A stretch of 10,287 nt of DNA from Candidatus Limivicinus faecipullorum. GTDB taxonomy: Bacteria; Bacillota; Clostridia; Oscillospirales; Oscillospiraceae. The stretch covers positions 1 through 10,287 of the forward strand of contig DVHY01000039.1 of the NCBI GenBank assembly GCA_018711755.1. Reading direction: 5' to 3'. Positions within the stretch are counted from its first letter, which is position 1, and each line of letters opens with the position of its first letter. The notes beneath the pieces are model-generated. The model did no database searches and was not told the DNA's origin. It saw only the letters and a program-made list of their open reading frames with translations. The position numbers and the translations under genes were made by a program. Shown here one piece after another: positions 1 through 8,000 of the stretch.

Positions 1-793
1 TAACATCTATGATATCGTCGACGGTGACTATGCCAACCAGGCGGCCCTCGGTGTCCACCACCGGCAGGGCCATCAGGTCGTAGTCGGAGAACTTTTCTGA
101 TACGCTCTCCTGGTCCTCGGTGGTGGAGGCGAAGATCACGTTCCTGTCCATCAGGTCCTCGATTATGGTGTCGTCGTCGTTTAAAAGCAGGTCCTTTACG
201 GTGACTATGCCTTCCAGCTTCCTGTCTGCGGAGATGACGAAACAGACGTAGATGGTCTCCTTGTCCTCGCCTATGCGCCGGATGCGGGCGATGGACTCCC
301 GCACGTTCATGTATTTTTTCAGGTCCACGAACTCCGAGGTCATGATGCTGCCGGCGGAGTTTTCCGGGTAGCGGAGATATTGGTTTATCAGGCTGCGGGT
401 GGCGGGGGTGGCGGCCCGCATCACACGTTTGACCACATTGGCGGGCATCTCCTCCATCATGTCCACCGCGTCGTCCACATACAGCTCTTCGATTATCCCC
501 GCCAGCTCCGAGTCGGTGATGGAGTTTATTATCCGCTCCTGCTCCGGGGCCTCAAAATTGGCGAAGACGTCTGCCGCCGTCTCCTTGGAAAGGAGCCTGA
601 ACACCATAGGCATGCGGTTGTCTTCTATCTGGGTGAGGAATTCCGCCACGTCGAACTCGTTCATTTCCTCCATGCGCCGCTGGAGCTGCTTCATGTCCCG
701 CTTGTCCAGCAGTTCGGTGAGCTCATCGCTGCGCTTTTCCTGGAGCGTCTCAAAGTCCATGAGTTCGCTGTTTTCCATCTCGTCCAAAGACAT
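1..793 (-). CDS. mgtE: Magnesium transporter MgtE, N-terminal part (truncated by window edge)
   Basis: MgtE is a homodimeric, Mg2+-gated magnesium channel of the inner membrane. Its cytoplasmic N domain and paired CBS domains sense intracellular Mg2+ and close the pore. The 264 codons visible here cover only that sensor part. Residues about 15-140 form the acidic helical MgtE N domain (for example YVDDAVDMMEEMP near 105-117). The family junction follows at 141-156 (RYPENSAGSIMTSEFV), then CBS1 to about 204 and CBS2 from about 208 to the edge (ending GIVTVDDIIDV). The roughly 190-residue membrane domain of a usual 450-residue MgtE lies left of base 1. The start was placed at the ATG at 793, preceded by GGGGGTG. 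That Shine-Dalgarno is very close to the ATG, so an ATG five codons downstream remains possible. The gene follows ahcY by 27 bp and is probably cotranscribed with it. That gap has no room for an M-box riboswitch. Family assignment is secure from the sequence pattern; the transport function is inferred from the family. Confidence 0.93.
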   Translation of the reverse strand, partial: MSLDEMENSELMDFETLQEKRSDELTELLDKRDMKQLQRRMEEMNEFDVAEFLTQIEDNRMPMVFRLLSKETAADVFANFEAPEQERIINSITDSELAGIIEELYVDDAVDMMEEMPANVVKRVMRAATPATRSLINQYLRYPENSAGSIMTSEFVDLKKYMNVRESIARIRRIGEDKETIYVCFVISADRKLEGIVTVKDLLLNDDDTIIEDLMDRNVIFASTTEDQESVSEKFSDYDLMALPVVDTEGRLVGIVTVDDIIDV

Positions 794-820
794 CACCCCC
801 GATGTTTATTGAAAAGGGGC

Positions 821-2056
821 TTATACCCCCAAGTACTCCTGCTGCTGCCGGCTGAGAGAATCTATCTCCACACCCAGGGCTTTCAGCTTGCGCCGGGCCA
901 CTTCTACGTCCAGCTCTCTGGGCACGGGAATGACCCCGGGCCGGAGTTCGGCTCCGTGCTCTGCCAGATAGCGGGCGCTGAGGGCCTGGACGGCGAAGCT
1001 CATATCCATTATCTCCGCCGGGTGCCCGTCGCCTGCGGCCAGGTTCACCAGCCTGCCCTGGGCGATGGCGAAGAGGGTCTTGCCGCCCGGCAGCACATAG
1101 CCCTCAATGTTGTGCCTGGCCTCGTATTTGGAGACTGCCAGCTTCTCCAGCCCCGCCATGTCCACCTCCACGTCGAAGTGGCCGGCGTTGGTGAGGATGG
1201 CCCCGTCTTTCATCACCTCGAAATGCTCCTTGGTGATAACGCCGCTGCAGCCGGTGACGGTTATGAAAATGTCCCCCAGCTTTGCCGCTTCCGCCATGGG
1301 CATCACCTCATAGCCGTCCATGACGGCTTCCAGGGCCCGCACCGGGTCGGTCTCGGTGACTATGACCTTGGCCCCAAGGCCCTTGCCCCGGAGGGCGACG
1401 CCCTTGCCGCACCAGCCGTAGCCGGAGACCACCACATACTTTCCGGCAACTATCAGGTTGGTGGTGCGGTTTATGCCGTCCCAAACCGACTGGCCGGTGC
1501 CGTAGCGGTTGTCGAACATGTGCTTGCAGTCAGCCTCGTTGACCATCACCATGGGGAAGCGGAGGCTGCCCTCCCTGGCCATGGCCTTCAGCCGGTGGAT
1601 GCCGGTGGTGGTCTCCTCGCAGCCCCCCAGCACCTGGGGGATGAGGGAAGTGTATTTGGTGTGCATCAGATGGACCAGATCTCCGCCGTCGTCGATGATG
1701 ATGTTGGGTCCGGCCTCCAGCACCCGGCAAAGGCAGTCCTCATATTCATCCATGGAGCAGCCGTAGCGGGCGAAGACCTCCATGCCCCCGGCGGCCAGGG
1801 CCGCCGCCACATCGTCCTGGGTGGACAGGGGGTTGGAGCCGGTGACATACATCTCGGCCCCGCCCATCTCCAGCATCCGGCACAGGTAGGCGGTCTTGGC
1901 CTCCAGATGGACCGACAGGGCGATCTTCAGCCCCTTAAAGGGCTTTTCCGCGGCGAAATCGGCGCCTATGCCCTTCAGGACCGGCATGTTCCGCTCCACC
2001 CAGTTTATCTTCATTTCCCCGGAGGGGGCCAGCTCAATATCTCTGATATAGCTCAC
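821..2056 (-). CDS. ahcY: Adenosylhomocysteinase (S-adenosyl-L-homocysteine hydrolase)
   Basis: This cytoplasmic NAD+-dependent enzyme reversibly splits S-adenosylhomocysteine into adenosine and homocysteine, removing the product that inhibits SAM-dependent methyltransferases. With a GTG start the protein has 411 residues. That matches the shorter form found in many anaerobes and archaea, without the extra loop of longer enzymes. Visible family landmarks are His50 (ALSVHLEAKTA), the DDGGD motif at 122-126, EETTTG at 147-152, and Lys178 and Asp182 in CKHMFDN. The NAD-binding glycine loop GYGWCGKG is at 212-219, NAGHFD at 290-295 and GDGHP at 342-346. The C-terminus ends in YLGV and lacks the KPDHYRY-like tail of eukaryotic-type enzymes. 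The frame extends upstream to an ATG at 2083, but GGGAGG at 2064-2069 sits 7 nt before the GTG at 2056. The predicted promoter would also put the transcript start at about 2083. It is the first gene of a probable operon with mgtE and divergent from spoIIE. Confidence 0.95.
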   Translation of the reverse strand: MSYIRDIELAPSGEMKINWVERNMPVLKGIGADFAAEKPFKGLKIALSVHLEAKTAYLCRMLEMGGAEMYVTGSNPLSTQDDVAAALAAGGMEVFARYGCSMDEYEDCLCRVLEAGPNIIIDDGGDLVHLMHTKYTSLIPQVLGGCEETTTGIHRLKAMAREGSLRFPMVMVNEADCKHMFDNRYGTGQSVWDGINRTTNLIVAGKYVVVSGYGWCGKGVALRGKGLGAKVIVTETDPVRALEAVMDGYEVMPMAEAAKLGDIFITVTGCSGVITKEHFEVMKDGAILTNAGHFDVEVDMAGLEKLAVSKYEARHNIEGYVLPGGKTLFAIAQGRLVNLAAGDGHPAEIMDMSFAVQALSARYLAEHGAELRPGVIPVPRELDVEVARRKLKALGVEIDSLSRQQQEYLGV

Positions 2057-2063
2057 TGCGATA

Positions 2064-2069
2064 CCTCCC
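2064..2069 (-). promoter_or_regulatory. Ribosome binding site that fixes the ahcY start
   Basis: The minus strand reads GGGAGG followed by a 7-nt spacer and then GTG at 2056-2054. It lies inside the reading frame opened by the ATG at 2083. No comparable Shine-Dalgarno precedes that ATG, so the GTG is the better start. Confidence 0.8.
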
Positions 2070-2089
2070 GCGATTTTTCTCATCGGAAT

Positions 2090-2118
2090 ATTCTACCACG
2101 CCAAAGTTTTTATTACAA
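2090..2118 (-). promoter_or_regulatory. Sigma-A-type promoter for ahcY-mgtE
   Basis: On the minus strand a TTGTAA -35 element (2118-2113, 4 of 6 consensus) is separated by exactly 17 nt from a TAGAAT -10 element (2095-2090, 5 of 6 consensus). Transcription would begin near 2083, giving a leader of about 27 nt to the GTG start. No SAM or SAH riboswitch-sized leader exists. The assignment rests on sequence match only. Confidence 0.6.
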
Positions 2119-2201
2119 GGACAAGATATGCACGGGCCGATACTCTCCCTGAGTTTTCCGCTTATTTTTCATGAATATAAATCCCTATTCAACAGCGCCG
2201 T

Positions 2202-2240
2202 ATGACCGACTTCTCGGTATTACATAACTATAATAAATTT
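2202..2240 (+). promoter_or_regulatory. Probable spoIIE promoter
   Basis: A perfect TATAAT -10 element lies at 2229-2234, about 20 nt before the spoIIE RBS. No -35 element is found at the normal 17-nt spacing. The closest -35-like word is ATGACC at 2202-2207, giving a 21-nt spacer. In Bacillus the Spo0A-activated sigma-A promoters of spoIIE and spoIIG are known for a stretched spacing of this size, so the arrangement fits activator-dependent expression. I found no convincing 0A box (TGTCGAA-like); the best partial matches share only about four bases. Confidence 0.5.
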
Positions 2241-2268
2241 ATCTTATGTAAACTCAGGAGGCAAGACG

Positions 2269-4599
2269 ATGGACTTTGGGGGACAGGAAAAACTGAGGGC
2301 GCTGAAAGGCGGAGGGGCCCTTGCTCAGGTGGACGGGCGCTTTCTGCTGGCGGGCCGCTGCGGCATATACATGGGGCTGGGCTGCGTCATGGCCTGCGCC
2401 CGGGTGCTGGAGAACGGTGCGCCTTTCGGCATGGCCATGGCGGCCTGCTCCGGGGCAGGGGTCAGCGGGGTCTTTGCTCTGGCGGGGGCGGCGCTGGGCT
2501 ACCTTATCAGCGGGGGCATAGAGTGGGGCATACGCTACATAGCGGCGGCGGTGCTGGTGTATACCATCGCCTTTGTGTTCCACGAGCTGAGCATATATAA
2601 AAATCCCTATTTCATGCCCACGGCGGCGGCTCTGGTCATGGGCTTCACGGGTTTTCTTGGCAGTTTTTCCACGGCGGAGGGCACGGTGCCTCTGGCGGCG
2701 GAGCTGTTTTTGGAGACGGCTCTGGCCTTTGGCGGGACCTATTTTTTCCGTGAGGCTCTCAGCTCCCGCCCCTGCACCACGGAGACGGCGGAGCTGCGCC
2801 ACAGCGTCTCCTCCATGATAATGGCGGCCTGCCTTCTGATGGCGGCCTCCCGTCTCGTGATATTTGACGTGCTGTCTCTGGGCCGGGTGCTGGCCCTGCT
2901 GCTGGTTATGACCTCGGCCATGAAGGGCGGGCTGCTCACCGGGGCGGCGGTAGGCACGGTGCTGGGCCTGGCCATGGACGTGGCCAATCAGGGGGCGCCC
3001 TTTTATACCATGGCCTACTCCTTTTCGGGGCTGCTGTCGGGGGTGTTCGGCAAGCATGGCCGGGTGCTTTTTGTACTCAGTTTCGTTCTCTCCGGGGCTC
3101 TGGCGGTGGTCTGCGCCTGGAATTCCGCCTTGTATCTCAGCGCCCTGTTTGAGACCTTCTGCGCCTCCGTGATATTCATGCTTCTGCCCTCGAACCTGCT
3201 CATGCACATCGGCCTGATGCTCCAGAGCATGGAGCGGGGCAGCGGGGAGACGGGACTGCGCCGCTTTGTGGCGGGGCGGGTGAAGAACCTCAGCGAGGCC
3301 TATGCCCAGCTTTTTGACACGGTGCGCCGCAGCATAACCGAGCCCTACAACGACGAGAACATAGCCCGCATCTACGACCGGGCGGCGGACGAGGTGTGCA
3401 TCCAGTGCAAGAACAAGAACCGCTGCTGGAACGCTGAGTACGTGGACACTCTCAGCGCCATGAACGACGCCACCCAGGCCATGATAGAACACGGCAGCCT
3501 GGAGGTGAAGGACCTGCCGGAGTTTTTCCGGGACAAGTGCGAGAATCTGCCCGCCTTTGTGGCGGCGGTGAACGGCGAGCTGCGGGGCATGTCCTACCGG
3601 CGGCAGCTGCGCAGCTATCTGTCGGAGAACAGGAACGTGGCCTGGGGCCAGTATCTGGACATCTCCGAGATACTTGGGGGCGTAGCCGGGGAGCTGGGGG
3701 GCAAGGGCGCGGCGGAGCCTCTCACGGAGCGGCGGCTGCTGCGCTATCTCCGGGGCCTGGACATGGATGCGGAGACTTCCGTGTACCGGGACGGCAGCGG
3801 CAGGCTGCGCATCACCATAGAGTGCGGCAGTCTGGCCCCTCTGCTGAAGGAGGAGGACTATCTGGAGAAACTCTCCCAGGTGGCGGGGGTGCGCCTGTGC
3901 CAGCCCTACGAGCTGGGGGAGGACAGCTCCAGCCTCACGCTGCTGGAGGCGGAGCCTCTGGCGGTGTCCGTGGGCATAGCCGCGTTAAAGAAGCGGGGAG
4001 AGCGGGTCAGCGGGGACCGGGGCACCTATTTCAAAACCGACTCGGGAGTGCTCTGCGTCATCCTGGCCGACGGCATGGGCTGCGGGGACGAGGCGGCCAG
4101 GGACAGCGGCCAGGTGGTGGAGATACTGGAAAAGTTCCTCCGCTCCGGGGTGGACCCGGCCATAGCCATGAAGATACTCAATTCCGTGCTGCTGCTGAGG
4201 GGCGGGGACAGCTGGGGCTATGCCACGGTGGACCTGATGTGCGTAGACCTGTTTTCCGGGGAGACATGCTTTTATAAATACGGGGCCGCCCCGTCCTATG
4301 TGAAAAACGGCCGGAACATAAAGCGCATAAAGTGCGAGACTCTGGCCGCCGGCCTCACCGGGGGCGACGGCATAGCCCCGGACATAGTGCGCATGCGCCT
4401 GCGCCCCGGCTCCACCGCCGTCATAGCCACCGACGGGGTCCTGGCGGACAGCCAGGACGGCTGGCTCAAGGAGCTGCTGCTCAGGGCCTGCGACGACATG
4501 AAGGAGCTGGCAAGGACGGTTTTAAAGGAGTCGGAGAAGCTCTACGGAGCCAACGACGACATGACCGTAGTCACTGTGAGGGTGGAGGAGCGTTTATGA
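2269..4599 (+). CDS. spoIIE: Stage II sporulation protein E, membrane PP2C-type serine phosphatase
   Basis: SpoIIE sits in the polar septum of the sporulating cell. It dephosphorylates the anti-anti-sigma factor SpoIIAA, releasing sigma-F in the forespore, and also contributes to asymmetric septum formation with FtsZ. The 776-residue protein (Bacillus subtilis form 827) has the full family layout. About ten hydrophobic segments lie between residues 30 and 312, followed by a cytoplasmic regulatory region at about 320-560. A conserved cysteine cluster (CIQCKNKNRCW, 377-387) is in that region. A PP2C phosphatase domain occupies about 575-776. Metal-binding acidic residues are visible in VSGD (Asp583), LADGMGCG (Asp601), ATDGV (Asp722) and NDDMTVV (Asp763-Asp764), so the enzyme looks intact. 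The start is the ATG with AGGAGG at 2256-2261 and a 7-nt spacer. It is divergent from ahcY, and its TGA overlaps the ATG of the next gene. Confidence 0.96.
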   Translation: MDFGGQEKLRALKGGGALAQVDGRFLLAGRCGIYMGLGCVMACARVLENGAPFGMAMAACSGAGVSGVFALAGAALGYLISGGIEWGIRYIAAAVLVYTIAFVFHELSIYKNPYFMPTAAALVMGFTGFLGSFSTAEGTVPLAAELFLETALAFGGTYFFREALSSRPCTTETAELRHSVSSMIMAACLLMAASRLVIFDVLSLGRVLALLLVMTSAMKGGLLTGAAVGTVLGLAMDVANQGAPFYTMAYSFSGLLSGVFGKHGRVLFVLSFVLSGALAVVCAWNSALYLSALFETFCASVIFMLLPSNLLMHIGLMLQSMERGSGETGLRRFVAGRVKNLSEAYAQLFDTVRRSITEPYNDENIARIYDRAADEVCIQCKNKNRCWNAEYVDTLSAMNDATQAMIEHGSLEVKDLPEFFRDKCENLPAFVAAVNGELRGMSYRRQLRSYLSENRNVAWGQYLDISEILGGVAGELGGKGAAEPLTERRLLRYLRGLDMDAETSVYRDGSGRLRITIECGSLAPLLKEEDYLEKLSQVAGVRLCQPYELGEDSSSLTLLEAEPLAVSVGIAALKKRGERVSGDRGTYFKTDSGVLCVILADGMGCGDEAARDSGQVVEILEKFLRSGVDPAIAMKILNSVLLLRGGDSWGYATVDLMCVDLFSGETCFYKYGAAPSYVKNGRNIKRIKCETLAAGLTGGDGIAPDIVRMRLRPGSTAVIATDGVLADSQDGWLKELLLRACDDMKELARTVLKESEKLYGANDDMTVVTVRVEERL

Positions 4600-4970
4600 G
4601 ATACAGGATGAGGGACAGGCTTATGGACCTGGTCTCCGCCCTGAGCATAGATATCCCGGGCTTTGCCCGGCGGCGCCGCCGGCGGGAGAAGCTGCCGGTG
4701 GTGCGGGGGAACATGCGCCGGGTGATAGTGGTGCAGCCCCCGGACCCCATGTTCACCCAGGCCATGTTCATACTCCGGGACGACTATTTCCAGACTCCGG
4801 GCCTGAGCAGCCAGGAGCTATTGAAGCAGGCCCGGGAGGCCGCCCGGGACTATGTGGACCAAGCCGTACCTGCCGACCCGGTGCGCCCGGTATTTCCCAC
4901 CGCCATGTCAATTTTTGCGCTGGGAGCGGCAGCGGCCATATTTGCACTTTGGCTGGGAGGGGTGATATAG
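4596..4970 (+). CDS. Small predicted tail-anchored membrane protein coupled to spoIIE
   Basis: I do not recognise a named family. The 124-residue product begins at an ATG that overlaps the spoIIE stop codon (ATGA), which suggests translational coupling and a linked role, though this is inference. The N-terminus is basic, with a run of six arginines at 25-30 that could bind nucleic acid or acidic phospholipid. A hydrophobic strand (RRVIVVQPPDP, 41-51) and a charged helical middle (70-92) follow. The last 21-22 residues (about 103-124, TAMSIFALGAAAAIFALWL and onward) form one hydrophobic segment ending at the C-terminus. There is no signal peptide, so the likely topology is a cytoplasmic domain held by a C-terminal anchor. 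It precedes the shared terminator, making it the last gene of the spoIIE transcript. The frame is also open upstream of 4596, but that part lies antiphase inside the PP2C-coding region and has no separate RBS. Confidence 0.8.
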   Translation: MRYRMRDRLMDLVSALSIDIPGFARRRRRREKLPVVRGNMRRVIVVQPPDPMFTQAMFILRDDYFQTPGLSSQELLKQAREAARDYVDQAVPADPVRPVFPTAMSIFALGAAAAIFALWLGGVI

Positions 4971-4983
4971 ATACATATGGAAG

Positions 4984-5020
4984 AAAAAAGAGGACGGAAT
5001 ATTCCGTCCTCTTTTTTTAT
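4984..5020. terminator. Bidirectional intrinsic terminator between convergent genes
   Basis: Bases 4984-5000 and 5001-5017 are exact reverse complements: 17 bp with no spacer, so the hairpin would form with about four unpaired central bases. A T-run follows on the plus strand (5012-5018, then ATTTT). The A-run at 4984-4989 gives the matching U-run for minus-strand transcripts. It can therefore end both the spoIIE operon and the leftward surface-protein gene. Confidence 0.93.
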
Positions 5021-5040
5021 TTTGCGGGCCGAGTCAAAAC

Positions 5041-8000
5041 TCAGTTTTTCTTTTTCCTTTTAAGGGCGTATACTGCAAGGCCGCCTATCCCCGCCGTGGC
5101 CAGTATCAGCAAGCCGCCCCATAGAAGCAGGTTGCTCTCGTCGCCGGTGATGGGGGAGCTGGTAGATGTGAAGTAGTGCCCCTTCTGGGCCACGTATCCG
5201 CAGACGCTGCACACCCGGTCGCCGGTGTAGCCCTTGGAGAAGATACTGGGCCGCTTGTAGTTCACCAGCCGGAGCTGATGTGCGGCTTTGTCCAGCTCCT
5301 GACCGCAGACGCTGCACTTGTGCCAGTGATTGGCGGAGTCGGCGTACCACTTTCCGTCGCCGGTGTGCGTTCCCGTGGCAGGGATAGTCAGCTGAGCCGG
5401 AGCCACAGGGCTGCTTGCCGCCGCATCGGTGTAGTAGAGCTCACAGTTTGCGCAGTAGTAGTGCTCCTGAACTCCGTCGCTGACGCAGGTGGCGGGCTTG
5501 AGCTCCACATGTACGGGCTTGCAGGTGATGGTCACGGTGATGTTGGAGGGCTGGATGAGAGTGTATTTTGCTGCATCCGTGCCGGTGAGCTTTATGGCGG
5601 TGGTGACGGGCTTGCCGGTCCCCGCATACTTGTCGGCCATGGCGCCGGTACCCAGCTCAAAGCCGACATTGGCAGGGGCGCTTCCGCTGCCGTCCACCAG
5701 CCTGCCGCCGGTGAGCTGTACTACAGAGGTTCCGTCGCAGTCTCTGTTTACGGCGGAAACGCCCTCAATATTGAGAGGAGTGGTTCCTTTGGCGACGATA
5801 ATGAACTTGCCGTTGAAGGCTGCTCCGTCCAGGCCGCTGACTATGTAATTGTCGTTGGGGTCTTGGCTATAGGTGCCGCCGCTTATGAAGCCGGTCCGGG
5901 TCTGGGAGCTCACGCTTCCGATAAAGCTGCCTCCAGTTATCTCCACAGCTATCTTATCCAGAGCATCCTGGTCGTTGCCTTGGGGATTGCTCTCGTAGAA
6001 GGCGGCGCCGCCGGTGAAGCTGCCGCCGTAGATGTTCACGTCTATGGCCTCGCCGGTGTTGTGCTGGGCGATGGCCACTGCGGCGTTGCTGGTGGTGCTG
6101 CCGCTGTCGTTGGGGGAGGAGGAAGGCGTACCGCTGCCGCCGGTGACGCTGGCCCCATCGTAGATGTTCAGGGTGCCGGCCCTCAGTTCTATGCCGGTGT
6201 TGCCGCCCTTGACCTGGGCGCCGCCGTATACATTGAGGGTGCCGGAGCCGGGAAGGAACACGCCGATGGAGTTGGACTCCACTACAGCTCCGCTGTGGAG
6301 GTTCACGGTGCTGTTTTCTGTGCTGCCTCCGTTGTTCTGGATGGCTGCATTGGAGTTGCCGGTGACGATGCTGCCGTAGACGTCGACAGTGTTGTCGGTG
6401 CCAAGGATGAGTATGCTGTTGCCTGTGACGGTGACGCCCTGGCCTATGGTGATGTGGCAGCCGGAAGAAGATTTGTTGGTCTCAATGGCGGAATTTGCGT
6501 CATCCCTGGAGATGATCAGCTGGCCGCCGCCGTTTGCCGAGCTGTCGGCGACGGTAAAGCTCTTGCCGCTGCCGCTGATTTGGAAAGCAGAAATACTGCT
6601 GGTGTACGTGTAGCTGTGGCCGTTAAGGTCCAGGGTCCAGTCGAAAGCGTCGCTGCTGCCGGGGTATATCCTGGAGCCGGTGCTGTAGTCGGCGTTCAGC
6701 TTCAGGGTACTGCCGGCATACTTCTTGGCGTTGTTTATTGCCTGGGAAACGTCGGTGTACTCATAGCTGACTCCGTCCCGGATGACATAGGCCAGTATCT
6801 TTTCGCTCTTTATGCGGCTGCTGTACAGGGTGCCCCCGTCCTGAGAGGAGACGCTGACTTCGTAATTTTCATTGTAGGGCTGGAAGAAGTCTGCCGGTGC
6901 GCTGCCGCCGCTGACTTTGACGTCGGCGATAGCCAGGGGCATGCTGCCGGACAGGGAGGCGCCGCTTTCCAGTTCGATGGCGGTGGAAAGGGCAGCGCCG
7001 TTCACGTTGCCGAAGTACTTCCCGGAGGGATAACTGCAGGAGAGAGCCCCACGGACCGACAGAGTATTGCCGTTCAGATCCCAGCGCTGAGTCAGGCTGT
7101 ACAGTTCGGAGCCGGTCAGGTAGCAGTTGAGCCCCTCGAGCCGGGCCGTGTAGGAATCGGGGGCGGCGGCCTGGACGCACACCCTGTCGTCATAGACAAG
7201 GATGCTGCTGGCGGAAGAGACGAGGGAACCGTCATTTGCCGCCCAGTTGGTGAAGCTGCCGCCGCTTATGCTCACCTGGGCAGCGCTGCCGTTATATATG
7301 CAGCTCACATTATCAGCCTTGCTGGGGGCGGAGAAGCTGCCGCCCTGGATGCTGATAATGGCGTTCTGGCTTTTGCTCAGGCGTATGGCATAGTCGGAGG
7401 GAGAGACGAGATTTGCGTTTATGATGTTCACATTGGCGGGGTTGGCGTCGCTGGCGGTGATGTACAGGGGGGTGCAGCTTCTGGCGATGCTGGTGACGCT
7501 GCCTGTCTCAAGGGTGATGCCGCCGTTGAGGGTGAGGGCGGCGCCCTCTTCCATCTGTACTGCCCGGGAGGTAGCGGCCCCGCCGTTATAAATTCTGCCG
7601 GGGGAGCCGGAGGTGTCGGTGATGGAAACATTGGCCCCGGAGGCAATGTTTATAAGAGCGCCTGCTATGCCGCCGGTCACGCCGTGTCCGTTCAGGTCCA
7701 GGGTGATGTTCTTGTCTATGGTCACAGCGGTGTCAATAGTCAGATCCTGGAGCAGCTTGAGGCTGTCTCCGGCCACTGCCGCTGCCAGGGCCCGTTCCAG
7801 AGTGCCGTAGCTGTTGCTGCCCACCTGGACAGCGGGGATCTCCTTCACTGCGAAACCGCTGTCGGTCTTTTCCGCTTCAAAGCCTTTTTCCAGATAGCTG
7901 GTGATGTCCGCACTGTGGACGCCGCCGCTGACTATCAGATCGGCTTCCGGGTTCCCGTTGGTGCTCCATGGGCCCTTGGTGCTGCCGCCTTCCACTCTGA

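Noticed and set aside
794..820. M-box or other riboswitch before mgtE
   Set aside because: Only 27 bp separate ahcY and mgtE, far too short for such an element.
380..2152. Long plus-strand open frame opposite ahcY and mgtE
   Set aside because: It is antisense to two well-recognised genes, has no RBS, and its histidine/glycine/valine-rich composition is the usual mirror of GC-rich coding DNA.
2100..2230. Possible 0A boxes between ahcY and spoIIE
   Set aside because: The best words match the TGTCGAA core at only about four positions, no better than chance.
2254..3492. 412-codon minus-strand open frame opposite spoIIE
   Set aside because: Shadow of the spoIIE membrane region, rich in His, Arg and Gln, and it would overlap the spoIIE promoter and RBS.
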